A stretch of DNA of 64,000 nucleotides from Phaeosaccion multiseriatum (Eukaryota; Ochrophyta, other classes), in the NCBI GenBank assembly GCA_965112735.1, contig OZ218950.1:1-64000 (forward strand), given 5' to 3'. The notes beneath the pieces were generated by a model. That model was not told where the DNA came from. It saw only the letters and a program-made list of their open reading frames with translations, and made no database searches. This document shows positions 36,022 through 48,206 of this stretch, piece after piece. Position 1 is the first letter of the stretch, and each line of letters starts with the position of its first letter. The translations under genes were made by a program, and so were the position numbers.

Positions 36022-37371
36022 GGCTGCTGATTCCGCTGCGCGCAGTCTGCGGCTCCTCCTCCTCTTGCTCATAGACACGGCGAGGGGCTCACGGCGATAC
36101 GACACCATCAGAGGCAGCACCGCGGGGAGGGGGAAGGCCGCAACACCCCCTTCCACGGCTTGAACAGGCAGCTCCATGACCTTGGGCCCCTTCAACAAGC
36201 TCCCGCTGGTCAGCTCCTCGACCTGGCGCCTCATGAGCACCGCCTGCCCCGCAACGGGCCTCCCTTGGACGGGCGTGTCCAGGGCAGCCTCCTCCACCCC
36301 TTCCTTACTCCAGTGCAGCGTGAAGACCACGGCATCAGCAGCATCATCAGTTGGTGATACGGCAGTGGCCCCTCCACTCCCGCCGCACAGAGCAGCGACC
36401 ATGTCCTGCCCTCCCTCCCCGCGGCCCTCCAGCATGTGACGGTTTCGAGTGTTGAGAATGGCGCTGTCTGCGTCCCACCACAGCTGTTGCACCGTCCCTG
36501 CCGCCTGCTCACCCTCCTCACCCTCCCCACCAGGGGCCGTTCCACTTGGACCATCTACTCCTGCTCCTACTCCTCCCAAGCGAATGCGATACACCACAGA
36601 GCAGCCGATGGGTGGCTCTGGGGCACTGTCTTCGATGCCCCCTCCTCCATAAGCATCTTCGGGGATGGGAAGCTCTCCCCGCACAGAAAACTCGATCACG
36701 TGCTTCACCGGCGGCAGCTCCTCCTCCTCCTCCTCCTCCTCCTCCTCCTCCTCCTCCTCCTCCTCTGCATGCTCGCCCTGCTCCTGCTGGCCGCCCTCGC
36801 CCCCCTCTGCTGCCCTCCCCTGCCACCACGGAACATCCATGTCCTCTTCCTCCCGCTGCCGCTGCTCCTGCTGCTCCTGGTGCTGCATCTGCTGCCTCTG
36901 CTGCAGGCGCGTGCGTGTCACGAGACGGCCAATGACTTGCAGGGCACGCTCTTTCCGGAGGGTCTCGATCTCCGCTCTCGTGCCCGCCGCTACGCAAACG
37001 TCGAGCTTGCCCTGCGTTGCGCCAGAGAACGGGTCTGTGACGCTCACCTTCCCATCCCACGCCACCACCGGCAACCTTCGACTGCCATCGGCGGCAGTCA
37101 AGGCAGGCCCACGCAAGCCTCGAAGGCCTTTGAGAGGGACTCTCGCGAAGCCCAGCAGCAGGTCCTCCAAGCCCCCACTCAAGGAACTACTCAAGTCTTC
37201 CCCGCTGCTCTTTGGGCTACTGAGCTGTGGGCTGTTGAGCTGCACCCACACCTCCATCACCAAGTGGCCTGCCTCCCACTGCTGTCGAGCCGCCTCGCCG
37301 CAGGGCACCAGCAGCACTCTGGTGTCGACAACGGTCAAGCTCAGCTCCTCCTTCTCAGCGGGGGCCGCACC

Positions 37372-37403
<32 letters not shown>

Positions 37404-40400
37404 CACCACTGGCCTGACTCCGCCGAAGCCTTGCTCTCCTCTTGTCTGCTTCACTAAACACAACGACGGCCTCGTGGCGGACGGCGACAGTCTTCTGCTG
37501 CTCGGCTCCTCCTCCTCCTCCTCCTCCTCCTCCTCCTCCGCCTCCCCCTGTCCCTAGCTCATTGGCGCAGTAAGCAACCCGCAGACCGCGCACAGAATCC
37601 AAGTTGCCCGCAAGCAGCGCCGCCCGCACAGAGGGAGGGAGGTGCCGGGCAGCGGCGCCAGCAGCTCTCAGGATCCTCCACAGATCCACTTCGCTCACAG
37701 AGCCGATGCGGACGAGAAGGTGCGTCCCTTCGACTGCGCCGACCTGGGCGCCTTCTTCCTCCTCCCCCTTCTCCTCCTCCTCCTCCTCCTCCTCCTCCTC
37801 CTCCTCCTCCTCCTCCTCCTGCTCCTGCTCCTCCTCCTCCTTCTCCGCATCACCATGATCATACGAGGCAAAGTCCTCTCCTCGCTCAGCTTCCTTCGCT
37901 TCGCTCATCCCGTCGTGCGGTGGCGACTGCCCCCCCTCCCTGCCCGCACCGGCCCAGTACTCGTGGTCTCTCCTTCGAATGCCATCCCCCCCGTCCCTCC
38001 CGTCCCTCCCGTCCCTCCCGCCGCCTCCATCGAATGCAACCCGAGCTCCCTTGGTGTTGGTGGTGCTGTCCGCGTCTACCTCTGCCGAGAGCCTCCCCTC
38101 CCCCCCCCCTCTCGTCTCTGATGCCGTAATCGTCTCCTCGGGTAGAGCCGCCGCTGCAGGCACCGTCCCCTCCCCCCCCATCAACTCAGTGCTCAGCACC
38201 AGCGCCCCGATGGCCCTCTCCCCGAGTACGAATGTCTTGGACGCCCTGGACGTGCGGTAGGGGTTGTTCCTTCCCGCCAAGACAGGTGCTCGCTTGCTGG
38301 AGGCTTCCGCCGCCGCCCGGCTGCGTGCTGCCCAAAAGTCCACAACCTGTGGAATATACCACATGACATGGAAAGACACCAGTGTTGGTGTACATCACAC
38401 CCAAAGGGGGCGGTAATAATAGTAATAGGCTACGGAGGGAGACAACAGAGAACGGTGGAGAGATGGAGAGAGGAAGAGCAGAGAACAAAGATCGGCGGAG
38501 GGATACGAGAGAGATTAGAGGCCCAGACATGGCCCTCCCTCACCTCTTTGAACTCGAGGGTGCTGGCCAAGGCGAGGTCTGGCGAGAGGAGCAGGTCCTT
38601 TAGAGGAAGCTTGGCCACCGCCACCACCCGCTCCTCGCGGCCCACGAGAGGAAGGGTCAGGGTCTGGGACCCCACAGATGACGAAGAAGACGCGTCTCTG
38701 ACCCTCCTGCCTGTGGCGGCGCTGATGGGCCTGCTGGCGCTCCCAGAGGGTAGACCTTTCGCCGAGCTGCCGTCCACGAGCAGGAACTCCACGCAGCGCT
38801 CCCCGTCGGTCCACTGCTGCACGGTGCCGTCCGTCACGGTGAGGCCGCAGTCGAGCTCCTCCATCAGGGCCGTCTCTCCCACCACGAGATCTGCGGCACC
38901 AAAGCCCCTTCGAAGTCGGAGCGAAGACGACGCAGAGGGAGAGGACTGCTCCCGCCGCCCGTCAGCCCCTCGGCCTCTGCCTCTGCCTCTGCCTCTAGCT
39001 CCACCCCTACTGCTGTTGCTTGCTCGTCCTCCGCGCGCCCCTGCAGAGGAGGACGTGTGGGTGTGTGCGTGGACAGGCACGGGCAGGCCGATCCTCCCAT
39101 GGGAGGCCGTGAGACCGCCTCTCCGCCCCCCCCCGGGGCCAGGGGCGAGGACGGACGGCGGCAAGCGAAAGCGTATCTGAAGCGGTGCCGGAGTGAAGCA
39201 AAGCCAAAGAGCCGAGGTTGGGGGGGAGGTGCGGGAATCAGTGACGGACGCACAGCGCCGCTGGAGAGCGAGAGAGCTGAAACTGCGCATTGGGCGAAGC
39301 GAAGCGTAAGGGGAGCACTGCAGCCGTTGCCCGCCCAAAGTGACAGACACAACGAAAGAGAAGGCCCAAAGTGACAGACACAGAGCCAAAGAGAAGGCCC
39401 AAGTGACAGACACAGAGCCAAAGAGAGGGTCCAAAGTGACAGACACAGAACCAAAGACAGAGAAGGGGCTCTGCTCGCCTCGCTTCAGTCTATACACCAC
39501 AAACCATACAAGCAGGTAGCCGACAGCGCACCAGAAACGATAGCTGCTCTCTCCTCACTCTCTCACTCACTCACTCACCTGCCAGCCAAAGCCTTCGGGG
39601 GAAGCCGTGAGGTTGCCGAACATGATGAGTCTGTGCAGCCGCAGTCGCAGGAAGCACACCTTGGCCAGCGCGTCTCCGCGTTGCCTCTCCAGCGTCGCCA
39701 GCGTGGGGAAGGCGAGCAGGCTGGGGGGAGGCCCTGCCGCCCGCAGTACGTGTTCCAAGTGAGACATGTTTCCGCCTCGGAATAGTCCCCCCCCGCCCCC
39801 GTCCTCACGCGGAGACCCTCCCCCTCCCCTCGCCCCTCCACCGTTTCGCCCTCCCGTCTCCCCCTCCCCCTCCTCGTCTGAGAGCATGTCGTGGATGGCC
39901 TGGAGCTCCCCTGCAGCGGCAAGGCGCACCGCCGCAGACACATCGCCAGACAGAGAGAGCGGCACGAGAGCGGCAGCGGCACTGCTTGGGGCAGGGGCAG
40001 CCACATGGGCAGGAGCGGCCAGCGTAGACACGGCCGGGTCGCCGAACGAGACTTGTCCTCCTGCTGCTGTTGCTGATTCTGCTTCTATGCCGGGAAAGGC
40101 CATGACGAGAAGAGGACATGCACACAGGAGATTGAGATAGTCGAAAGGACATGAGGAGGTACTCGGGGGGGGGCGGGGGCGGACACAAGCTCCACTCGGA
40201 AGCATACAATGACTCTGCAAACATCTGTGGCCGGCATGCACAGGGGTTTCGTAGTCCCTCCACTGCCATCCCCCCCCCCCACCTAACCCAGTGCCTCAGC
40301 GGCCCACCCACCTGTGCCCCTGATGCCCTCCAGGGACGAGCTAACAGTAGCAGCCTTGTCCACGGCCTTGTCCATCTGCCTCCTGAGCTGCTCGCCCTGC

Positions 40401-41953
40401 TTCAGCAGCGCAGCAAGGGCATTGCCGTCTTCATCGTCACCAGCCCGCGCTCCCCCTCCCCCACCCACCACGAGAGAAGCTGTAGCAGTGGCACTTTCAT
40501 CCCCGAGACCCCTGCCTGCCCATATGCTTGTGTCGGACGCGGGAGGGTGTCCGTGCCGCTGTGCTCCTGCAAAGCTGTGCTGTGCCGCCCCATTGCCCCT
40601 TACTGCCGCAGCGCCAGTCATATACCCTCCCTCAACGCCCTCCTTTTCGTCCTCATCGTCGTCCTCCTCCAGCGGCTCCTCTGCCCCCTCCCTCGTCTGC
40701 GCGAAATGAGGATATGGCACTGATGACTGCGCTTTCGAGTGAGCGACGGACGGTGCGTTTGACGGATCTTTCTCTTGTCCACTCTTTCCTCCTCCTACCG
40801 CCCCCCCCCCTCCCCCTGCTCCTGTCGCCGGTGCCGATGTCCGCGGGGTCGCTACCCCGACGCCTTTCGTCTCCGGGGCGATGTACACGGCCCCCTTGGG
40901 CTCGGGCCACACGGCGAGTCGATCGTCCTGCTCGTCGAAGGTGGCCAGCGCTTCGTTGAGCTCGAAGGACGACAGGCCGCCCCCGGGCAGGCCTGCAGAG
41001 AGCTTGGAAGCAAGAGACGAGCGGGGCACCTGCTCGTACACACAGCACACACACAGCACATACACGTACACCGCAGGGCGGGGCACGCAGGATGAAGATT
41101 GAGGGGTGATGAGGACAGCGCTTGGAGGGTGCCATGCGGCTCCATGTTGTCTTTCCTTCCCTGTCTCTCTTACCTGAGCCTCGACTGCTCTCTGTGCGTC
41201 GACCCGTCCCGTGAGTACGGCCCCCTCGAGCTCCGCGGTATCTCCGGAGTCTCCCTCGGAGAAGTACGACAGTCCCTGCTGCTGCTGATGCTGCGGTTGT
41301 GCCACCAAGTGCTCCTCCTCCTCCTCCTGCTGCTGCTGCTGCTGCTGCTGCTGGTGGTGGTGATCCTCCTGCTGCTGTGGCTGTGTCACCAACTTGGACA
41401 CGAAGGTGGCCGGGTCCAATCGCAGCTCCAGCGACACGTGCAGGCGACCCGCAGTCTTGTGCGTGTGCGTGTCCAGCACGGGGAAGAAGCCGTCCACGAG
41501 CAGCCCCCCGCCCCGGAAACCGCTGCCTCTGCCCCCCTCGGGCAGCTGGATAACGCACCGCCCCACCTGCTTACTCGAGCCGTCTCCGGCCAAGATGTCC
41601 AGCGCAATGTGACCCTACAAGACGGTCACAAGGCAGGCAAGGCGGCCAAAGGGAGGAGGGAGGAGGGAAAGGAACGCGATGATGGGCAGAGAGGGGTGGG
41701 GGGCGGACGAGAGGGGTGAAAAACAGTCAGTTCAGTCAGTTGGCGGTGCTATCAATGTCGACGCTCCGGAAGCTGCGCACGCGTAAGCCCAAAAGTCAGC
41801 GTGGAGCTTTGTCTCCTCCTGAGCCCCCCCCCCCCCCCACCCCCTCAGCCCCTTGCCCCTGCGTGTAGACAACGCACCATGTCCTCCAGGTAGGCAAACA
41901 GCCCGTCAGCGTCGCTCCGCACAGGGAACGCTGCTGCACTGGCGGTTGCCCCC

Positions 41954-41985
<32 letters not shown>

Positions 41986-42285
41986 GTCTGCCTCCTGCTG
42001 CTGGCCCGCCTCCTGCTGTTTTGGCCAGAGCAAGGTGCCCTCCCCCGCTTCTCCCCACCACAGAACCCTCACGACGAGGGCGTGGTCCTGCTTTTGCGAG
42101 GCAGTGGCGGCGCCGTTCCCCGCCCCTGAACCTCCTCCGCTCCTCCCTCGGGCGAGCCTGCCGCGCAGAGGAGACTTGCCCATGGTCCCGGGTTGGGCCA
42201 CGAGCTCGCTGGTACACAGATGTACTTCTGCCTGAATGTTCCCCGCCACCATGGGCGGTAGAGAGGTAGCTGCCACCCGCACCAT
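30975..42285 (-). CDS. C2CD3-like multi-C2-domain basal-body protein
   Basis: Nine exons (minus): 42285-41878, 41614-41174, 41029-40312, 40084-39579, 39176-38544, 38346-34353, 34086-33913, 33688-32505, 32330-30975. All phases agree; 3137 residues. The N-terminus (ATSLPPMVAG, VVRVLWWGE, FAYLEDM-GHIALDILAG) matches the N-terminal C2 domain of C2CD3. Further C2-like segments carry AKLPLKDLLLSPDLAL (exon 5), LLLGFARVPLKGL (exon 6), NPVYAHTT-EVRLEDSELGW (exons 6/7) and DGWYHVLDELRRPQGQLKV (exon 8). An IQ motif, ILQAQWRGFK-ARL, is formed across the exon 8/9 junction. Human C2CD3 (about 2350 residues) acts at the distal centriole and is needed for appendages and ciliogenesis. The extra length here is mostly poly-Glu, poly-Gly and Gln runs. 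Confidence 0.88.
32745..32846. repeat. Coding (CTC)n expansion read as poly-Glu
   Basis: About 100 bases of CTC/TCC triplets in C2CD3-like exon 8 are read on the minus strand as GAG, giving a long poly-Glu tract. Confidence 0.9.
33007..33125. repeat. Coding (CCT)n expansion read as poly-Gly
   Basis: The same triplet repeat as at 32745-32846 occurs again in the same exon in a different register, so the minus strand reads GGA and GGG codons and gives about 40 glycines. Confidence 0.9.
34169..34240. repeat. (CA)n microsatellite with ATGCACACACAC units, intronic
   Basis: This dinucleotide repeat with three interspersed ATG-bearing units lies in the C2CD3-like intron 34087-34352, on the sense strand as (TG)n. 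Confidence 0.9.
34947..34976 (-). repeat. Two adjacent degenerate copies of the dispersed word, coding
   Basis: CTGTATCTCCAA and CTGTATCATTAA, 18 bp apart, are read on the minus strand as AVNDTAAVGDTA. This is a different frame from the Gln-rich reading in the kinesin and RIB72-like genes. Further degenerate copies at 35223-35234 and 36351-36362 lie in the same exon in the opposite orientation and are read as AISPTG and AVSPTD. Confidence 0.65.
39334..39464. repeat. About 32-bp minisatellite, four copies, intronic
   Basis: Degenerate units containing CCCAAAGTGACAGACACAGA and GCCAAAGAGAAGG lie in the C2CD3-like intron 39177-39578. Confidence 0.85.
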
Positions 42286-42792
42286 CCTTGCCTGTTCAGG
42301 TTCAGAAATTCAAAAATGCCGTTCCACTCGCCCCTGCCTGCGTTCAGACTGCCCCTCTCGTTTAGGGCCGGCTCCCAGATGTGACGTCCAAGCCATGGTA
42401 CCTGGCTTTGCGTCCGCACATGTTCGGCTATGCTCTCCTGCCGCCGCTATTGCTTTGCTCCCCTCCCTCCCCTCCTCTCCCCCTTTTTCGCCTCCCTTCT
42501 CACTCTTTGATGCTGCTGCTGATCCGCCGCTGTGAAAAATTGACGCCAGAATAGCAGAAGCACTGCTCTGTGGTCACAATGGCATTGCCCTGCCGTTATC
42601 TGACACTCGTGCTGTCCCTCCTCCCCGTCCGGTACCTACACAAGCTTCCGATCGCGAGCCCAACTGTGAATTTTGGTATCAATTTCAGCTCATTCTCCCT
42701 TCTTTACCAATCCCAACCGCCTATTGTATCGATCCTCCCTGCTTCCCTCCTGAAATTGAGATTGATCAGAGGACAAGGCTGTCGAGGAGGAC
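42286..42792. promoter_or_regulatory. Divergent intergenic region, C2CD3-like / CDT1-like
   Basis: 507 bp between the two start codons; it must contain both promoters. The half nearer the CDT1-like gene (42530-42770) is more AT-rich. No recognised promoter element and no repeat. Confidence 0.5.
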
Positions 42793-44486
42793 ATGTCGGC
42801 GAGGGCCAGGAGGGCTGCTTTGCAGGCTGCTGCAAAGGCGGGTGGAGAGGGGAAGGCCCCAGCCTCCCAGCAGCAGGGACAGGGTGGGAAGGACAAATGT
42901 TCTGCCAAGAGGGCTTTAGCGGCCCCACCGCCTCCCGCTGCTTCTTCTGCTACTAAGCGAGCGCGCACTGGAAAGGGGGGGGGGGGCACCGCATCTACTG
43001 GGCCAACTTCGAAGGCCCCCGGATCAGAAGCAGGAGGAGGCAAAGGAAAGGGGAAGGGGGCGATAGCAGGGCGAAGACAGAGAGGTGCCGTGGCGCCAAC
43101 AACAACGTCAGCAAAAGCAGTAGCAACAGCAGCAGCACGGGCGCCTTCCGGCAGAAAGGATGGGCGGCAGGGCAGGGAGAGCAAAGCCGACATGGCCGCC
43201 CTAAACGAGGCACGCAAGGAACTTGCCGCGCTCACGGGGTCTCCCGCTGTCGACGACGACATGATGCGGGAAAGTGTGCCAATGAATGCGCAATCCCGCC
43301 GGAAGAGTAAGCCGCAGCAGAAGCAGCAGGAGGGGGTGGGGGGGGCTGTGGAGGAGGAGCAGAGGGAGAGAAGTCTGCTTGAGGCGATGTTCGAAGAGCT
43401 CGAGAGTGCCATTTGCATCTTCCGCCAGAGGCGACATGCTTGCCTCTTTGCGTCTCGCCTCAAGCCTGCCGTAGAGATCGCCCTAGCGCGGCGCTTCGGA
43501 GATGAGCACCTGTCCCGCATCACGGGTGTGTTTCCGGCTGCGTACAAGCTGTCATGGGTGGAGACGGCTCCTGCCGCGGGGAAGGGGACGGCAACGACCG
43601 GAGGCGCCTTTGATATTCTCGTCGAGATGCGAGACCTTGCGCCGGTGGAGCAGAGCAGCAGTAGTACAAATAGTAGTAGCAGCAACGGGGCGGATGGTGG
43701 AGGCGGGGCCGGAGAGCCGGGGGGGGGGGGGGCTCCTGCCAAGGGAGTGGTGGGCACTCGACGGCGGCGCTTCAGCAGTCTCTTGAAGGAGGCCTCCCGC
43801 AAGCACTGCACCTGCACAACAAGACAAGGACAAAGGGAATCCAAAGGCAAGGGCACGGCCAGCGGCGCCGGGGGTGGCGGCGACGAGGTGTGCCAAGACG
43901 GGTCCTGCTTACCTTTGGCGCCGCTGCCCCTGCCCCCCGCCCCCAAGCAGCAGGAGAGGCCAAGGACGAAGCAATCTCCGGCAGTAACGGGAGGGGGGGG
44001 GGCACCGCTGTATCACCTACTGGTGGGCGTGTTGGTGGTATGGCGGGTCTGCGGGAGAGGCTGCGGGCCAGAGAGGCTCGAGAAAAGAGCAAGAGCGAGC
44101 GCAGCGAAGCAGAGGTGGAGGAGGAGCTCAATAGGCAGGCAGACCTGGTGGGGCTAGCAGATATGGTGAGGCTGTACTTCAGAGCAGGCCCCACCTCTAA
44201 TGTGGGGACAGGAGGCAGCGCTGTGTTGGACACGCTGGCGACGGACCTGGCCCGCACGAGCAGGGCTCCTTCGAGCAGAGAACACATGAGGGGCCGCTTG
44301 GAGAGGCTGTGTGCAGTGGTGCCCGACTGGTGCTGCATCACACAGAGTGGAGCGGTTGGTGGTACACCAGGAGGGGGAGGGGCGGGGCGCCCTGAGTCGT
44401 CTGCTGCCATCTTCTCCCTGCAGCGCAGTGTGGACTACAAGGCCATACGAGAGATGATCCACTTTATGGTGCAGGGCACTTGCTGA
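42793..44486 (+). CDS. CDT1-like DNA replication licensing factor
   Basis: Best model: exons 42793-43887 and 43959-44486, 540 residues. The first 185 residues are basic and Ala/Lys/Gly-rich, likely disordered. Residues about 190-300 (RSLLEAMFEELESAICIFR, RLKPAVEIALARRFGDEHL, SRITGVFPAAYKLSW) match the geminin-binding, central winged-helix region of CDT1; a charged RRRFSSLLKEASRKH follows. The C-terminal 150 residues (VGLADMVRLYFRAG, LERLCAVVPDWC, VDYKAIREMIHFM) fit the MCM-binding winged helix. CDT1 loads MCM2-7 on origins. The two halves are in different frames: a 71-bp GT-AG intron (43888-43958) restores frame, but its acceptor is weak, and an indel in the G-run near 43990-44002 is possible. 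No PIP-box degron is evident. Confidence 0.75.
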
Positions 44487-44830
44487 CAGGGGGCACACGG
44501 AGAGAGAGGGAGAGAGGGGGACATAGTGGGAAGCAAACACAACACACACACACAATAAATATATATATAGAGAGAGAGAGGCGGCACCCAAGCAAGGCGG
44601 CGCTCACTGTGTTTGGCAATCATCAGAATTCTGATCAGAGAGAGCGTTTGTTCTCTCTCTCTCCCTACGGCTGCTCCTGCTGCTTCTACAAGGGAAGCTT
44701 GACGTGGCCGCCTGAAGGAGCCGCCCCTCAGTAGCTGCCCCTCCCCTTCCGACCTTCCTGCCGCCCGCCTCAGCCAAGGCCGACGGCGTCCTCTGCCCTA
44801 CGCTAAGCTACGCTACGCTACGCTACTGCC
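44487..44830. other. Convergent 3' region, CDT1-like / Nudix
   Basis: 344 bp without a gene. AATAAA at 44554-44559, 68 bases after the CDT1-like stop, is a likely polyadenylation signal and is followed by (TA)n and (GA)n runs. A short CTACG repeat lies at 44800-44826 next to the Nudix stop codon. Confidence 0.65.
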
Positions 44831-45825
44831 TCAGCCAACGGAGTCCTCTCTCCTGAGGTAGTTGGCCTGCTGCAACTTCTCTGCTGCCGCCACCACCTGC
44901 CATACCATTGCGTAGCAGTCGACGATGGAAAGAGTGACAGGAATCGTGACAGAGCCGAGAAGCAGAGCGCGGGAAAGACAGTTAGCGGCAGTGGAGCCCC
45001 CGTTCGGACTTGGTCGACTTGTTGCGAGATTAGAGACAGAAAGCCCGCACATACCCACTCCCTCCCTTCCCCCATCCACTGCCATCCCCTCCCCCCCTCC
45101 CTGCCCACCTTGGTGATATCCCCCCCGAGCTGCTGCGTGTCTCGCATGTGCCCGATCTGCTCGAGAGTGCACCAATCCACCGCCGCTGCGTCGTCCCCCG
45201 CCACCGCCTCGGCCCCCTCCACCGCCCACCCGAACACATGCGAGATGACGTAGTGGAACTTCACGTCGCCATCCCCTCTTCCCTCTTCTTCTCCTTCTCC
45301 TCGATGGCAGTAGATGGCATCACTTGACATGAAGGGTGTGGGCACGAGGGGGCAGGCCAGGCCGGTCTCCTCCCGGAGCTCTCTCGCCGCAGCCTCGATT
45401 GTGGGCTCTCCCAAGTCGATGGACCCCCCCGGTAGGCTCCACATCCCCTTGGCGGGAGCCTTGCCTCTCTGCACTAGCAGGTACTGATTGGAGGCGCTGG
45501 TGGCACACGGCCTGCAGATGACGAGGGAGACTGCCGCGCAGGGGGCCAGTGGGGAAACTGTCCTTGCCTGCGGTGCACTGCTGCTATTCCTAGTACTGCT
45601 ACTGCTGCTTCTGATGGTGGTCGTGGTGGCAGTGCTGCTGCTCCTCCTCCTCCCCCGTGAGGGAGGAGTCACCTCGGGGTGTGTATGACTGCACCAACTC
45701 CGCGGCCCTGTCACAAACCCTGCCTTCGCCACGCGCGTATGGTGGAGAGCTGCCGCAGCGACGCTTGATCCAGGCAAGTGCAAGTTGTGTGTGCTGGACA
45801 GGAGCAGCACGGCTGCGCCTCGCAT
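44831..45825 (-). CDS. Nudix hydrolase
   Basis: Exons (minus): 45825-45109 and 44896-44831; 260 residues. The Nudix box at residues 134-156 fits G-x5-E-x7-REUXEEXGU exactly (Gly134, Glu140, Arg148-Glu149, Glu152-Glu153, Gly155), so the metal-binding glutamates are present. It is preceded by [18 protein letters not shown] and followed by [13 protein letters not shown], as in ADP-ribose or NADH pyrophosphatase-like members. The exact nucleotide substrate cannot be told. The first 85 residues are Ser/Thr/Arg-rich and start with a hydrophobic stretch, perhaps an organelle presequence. The short second exon ends in a helix ([17 protein letters not shown]). Confidence 0.9.
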
Positions 45826-46255
45826 TCTCGTTCCCTTTTCCCTCCCTCTCTAGATCTTCTCCTCTTTTCTTTTTTCTTAAGGAGGGGGAGAGGGGAGGGG
45901 AGTGGTAGAATGTACGTGGGGGGATGGGCGCGGGAAGGTGAGAGCGGATAGAGGAGACACTGAGGATAGAGATAGAGAGAGGGCGGAGGAGGAAGAACAA
46001 AGAGGGAGATGATTCCGGGAGATTGAGGCAAACTCGCATCCTCGCGTGTTGGTTCTCTACTAGATTAGGAAACGCCTCGAGCAAAATCAAAAAGCTGCAC
46101 CACCCCCACCAAGGAGGTGGATGACCTCCCTGCCTACTTCATGGAGAAAATGTCGTCGCCGGTTGATCCCAGAGGATGGCGGTGAATCGAGATCCCCCCT
46201 GCTGAGCCCCAGGCTCGTCGAAGCAGCGGGACAAAACTAATAGCCAGGGAAGCGG
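45826..46255. promoter_or_regulatory. Divergent intergenic region, Nudix / kinesin
   Basis: 430 bp with both promoters. A T-rich stretch (CTCTTTTCTTTTTTCTT) lies at about 45862-45878, and a purine-rich tract follows (about 45880-46020). No gene was found. Confidence 0.5.
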
Positions 46256-47209
46256 ATGAACATGACGAGCAATGAGGGCGAGAGCGTGCGTGTGGCGGTC
46301 CGCGTGCGCCCCGAGGAGGGAATCGAAGGAGATTTCGAGAAGGCCAAGGAGAGGGGAATCACGGACCTGTCGGGGTGCTGTGTGTACCGCAGAGATGAGG
46401 GCAGGGTCACAGTCATGGAGAGCGCTGACACCGACAGGGGCACCAGGGGAGGAGGAGGAGGAGCCATGGCGCATGACTTCAGGTACTGTCTGGAGGTCCT
46501 GCATGGCTGTTGGTCGCACATGGTGTAGTAGTGATGGGCCTCTCTGGTACATACCCAACTGGGGTGTATATGGGTGTGAAGGCCGCTTTGGATAGTTCTG
46601 GAGGTGGGGGGGGGCTGCGTTTTGCGGTACCCGCCTCTAAGCTTGGTCTCTTCTTTCTCGCCCCTCGCCCCTCGCGGTGTTTGCAGATTCGACCAGGTCT
46701 GGGGCCCCGAGTCCACGCAAGAGGACGTGTTCGAGATGGTGAAGCCCCTCATAAACTCGACCATCGAGGGGTACACCACAACGGTGAGGAGGGGCGAGGG
46801 GGAAAGGGAGGGAGAGAGGAGGAGGAAGGGGCGGGAGGGCGCAGGAGGAGGGAAGGAGGGAGGGTGGGAGGCACGAAGGGAGGGAGGGAGGGAGGAAAGA
46901 CGTCCCCTCAGATGACCTCTTTGCGTCTCTGGCATGGTCCGCCTCGCTTCCCCACCCGCCTTTATCACCGATACGCTCGACGTCAATGTCAATGTCGACA
47001 TATATCTTCATCATTCCTCACTGTCTCCCCTCTTCTCCTCTCGTCCAAGGTCTTTGCCTACGGGTCTACGGGGTCCGGCAAGACACACACCATCAGCGGC
47101 GACAGAGACTCGGAGGGAATTTTGCCCCGCACCGTGGAACTGCTCTTCTCCAGACTCGCCAACGACACGGCAAGCAGCACGGAGAGTGCGTACATGGTGA
47201 GCAGGCTTA

Positions 47210-47245
<36 letters not shown>

Positions 47246-48150
47246 GTACCCAATGCGAGGGAGGGAGGGAGGGAGGGAGGGAGGGAGGGAGGGAGGGAGG
47301 GAGGGTGTGCGTTCGTGTGCCTCTCCACGCTCTCTCTCTCTCTCTTCTGTCCACCCTCCGGGCTAGTGGTATCTGTAGTCTGTAAGCGGTAGGCGACCCT
47401 CTTCTCTCACCGCTGTCGCCTATCTCCCCTCCCCTCTCTCTGCTTTTCTGCAGGTGTTCCTGACGTACGTGGAGATCTACAACAACAACTTTGTGAACCT
47501 GCTCAAAGGCTCTGCCACGGCTGCAGCGGCCGCCGGTCAGCACAGCCGAGCCTCCTCGTCGGTCCCCAACGACAGAGGAGGAGAGGGACCTCCCGCTGGA
47601 GACAGAGACAGAGAAAGCGGTGGGGGCATGGGCAGCGGCACCAGCGCCACCAGGGGCGGCAAGGAGCCCAAGATTGAGATCCGTGAGTGCGCAAATCGAG
47701 GCGTGCACCTGTCGGGCGGGGGCACCATGCTGCGTGTGCCCGTGACCAGCGCGAGCATGGTGATGGAGTTAGTGCGGCACGGCATGGCCACACGCAGCAC
47801 TGCGGCCACCAAGCTCAACGACCGCAGCAGCCGCAGCCACGCCATACTCACACTGGAGATTGAGGCCAACGAGAACGTCGTGCCGCAGGTACACTGATGG
47901 AGGTGTATGGGCATGGGCATTGATAGAGGTGTATGGGTTGAGCCTGTTTGTCAGAGGCCCGCCCTGTAGTGGCCGGTGTGGTGCCCTGCCTTGCCTTGCT
48001 CTCCCTTGGTAGCGAGTACGCACATGCCATGCCGTGTTCGCCTCGCCCTGTGTCCTGTATCTCGCCCTGTCGCCCCCCTCACCCGCACTCACACACACAC
48101 GCAAACGCACTTTCTCACACACGCGCACGCACACACACACACGCACACCC

Positions 48151-48206
<56 letters not shown>

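Noticed and set aside
45109-45119. TTGGTGATATC in the Nudix exon as another copy of the dispersed word
   Set aside because: It matches only nine to ten bases, lacks the CAG context and encodes a plausible GDITK segment, so chance is likely.
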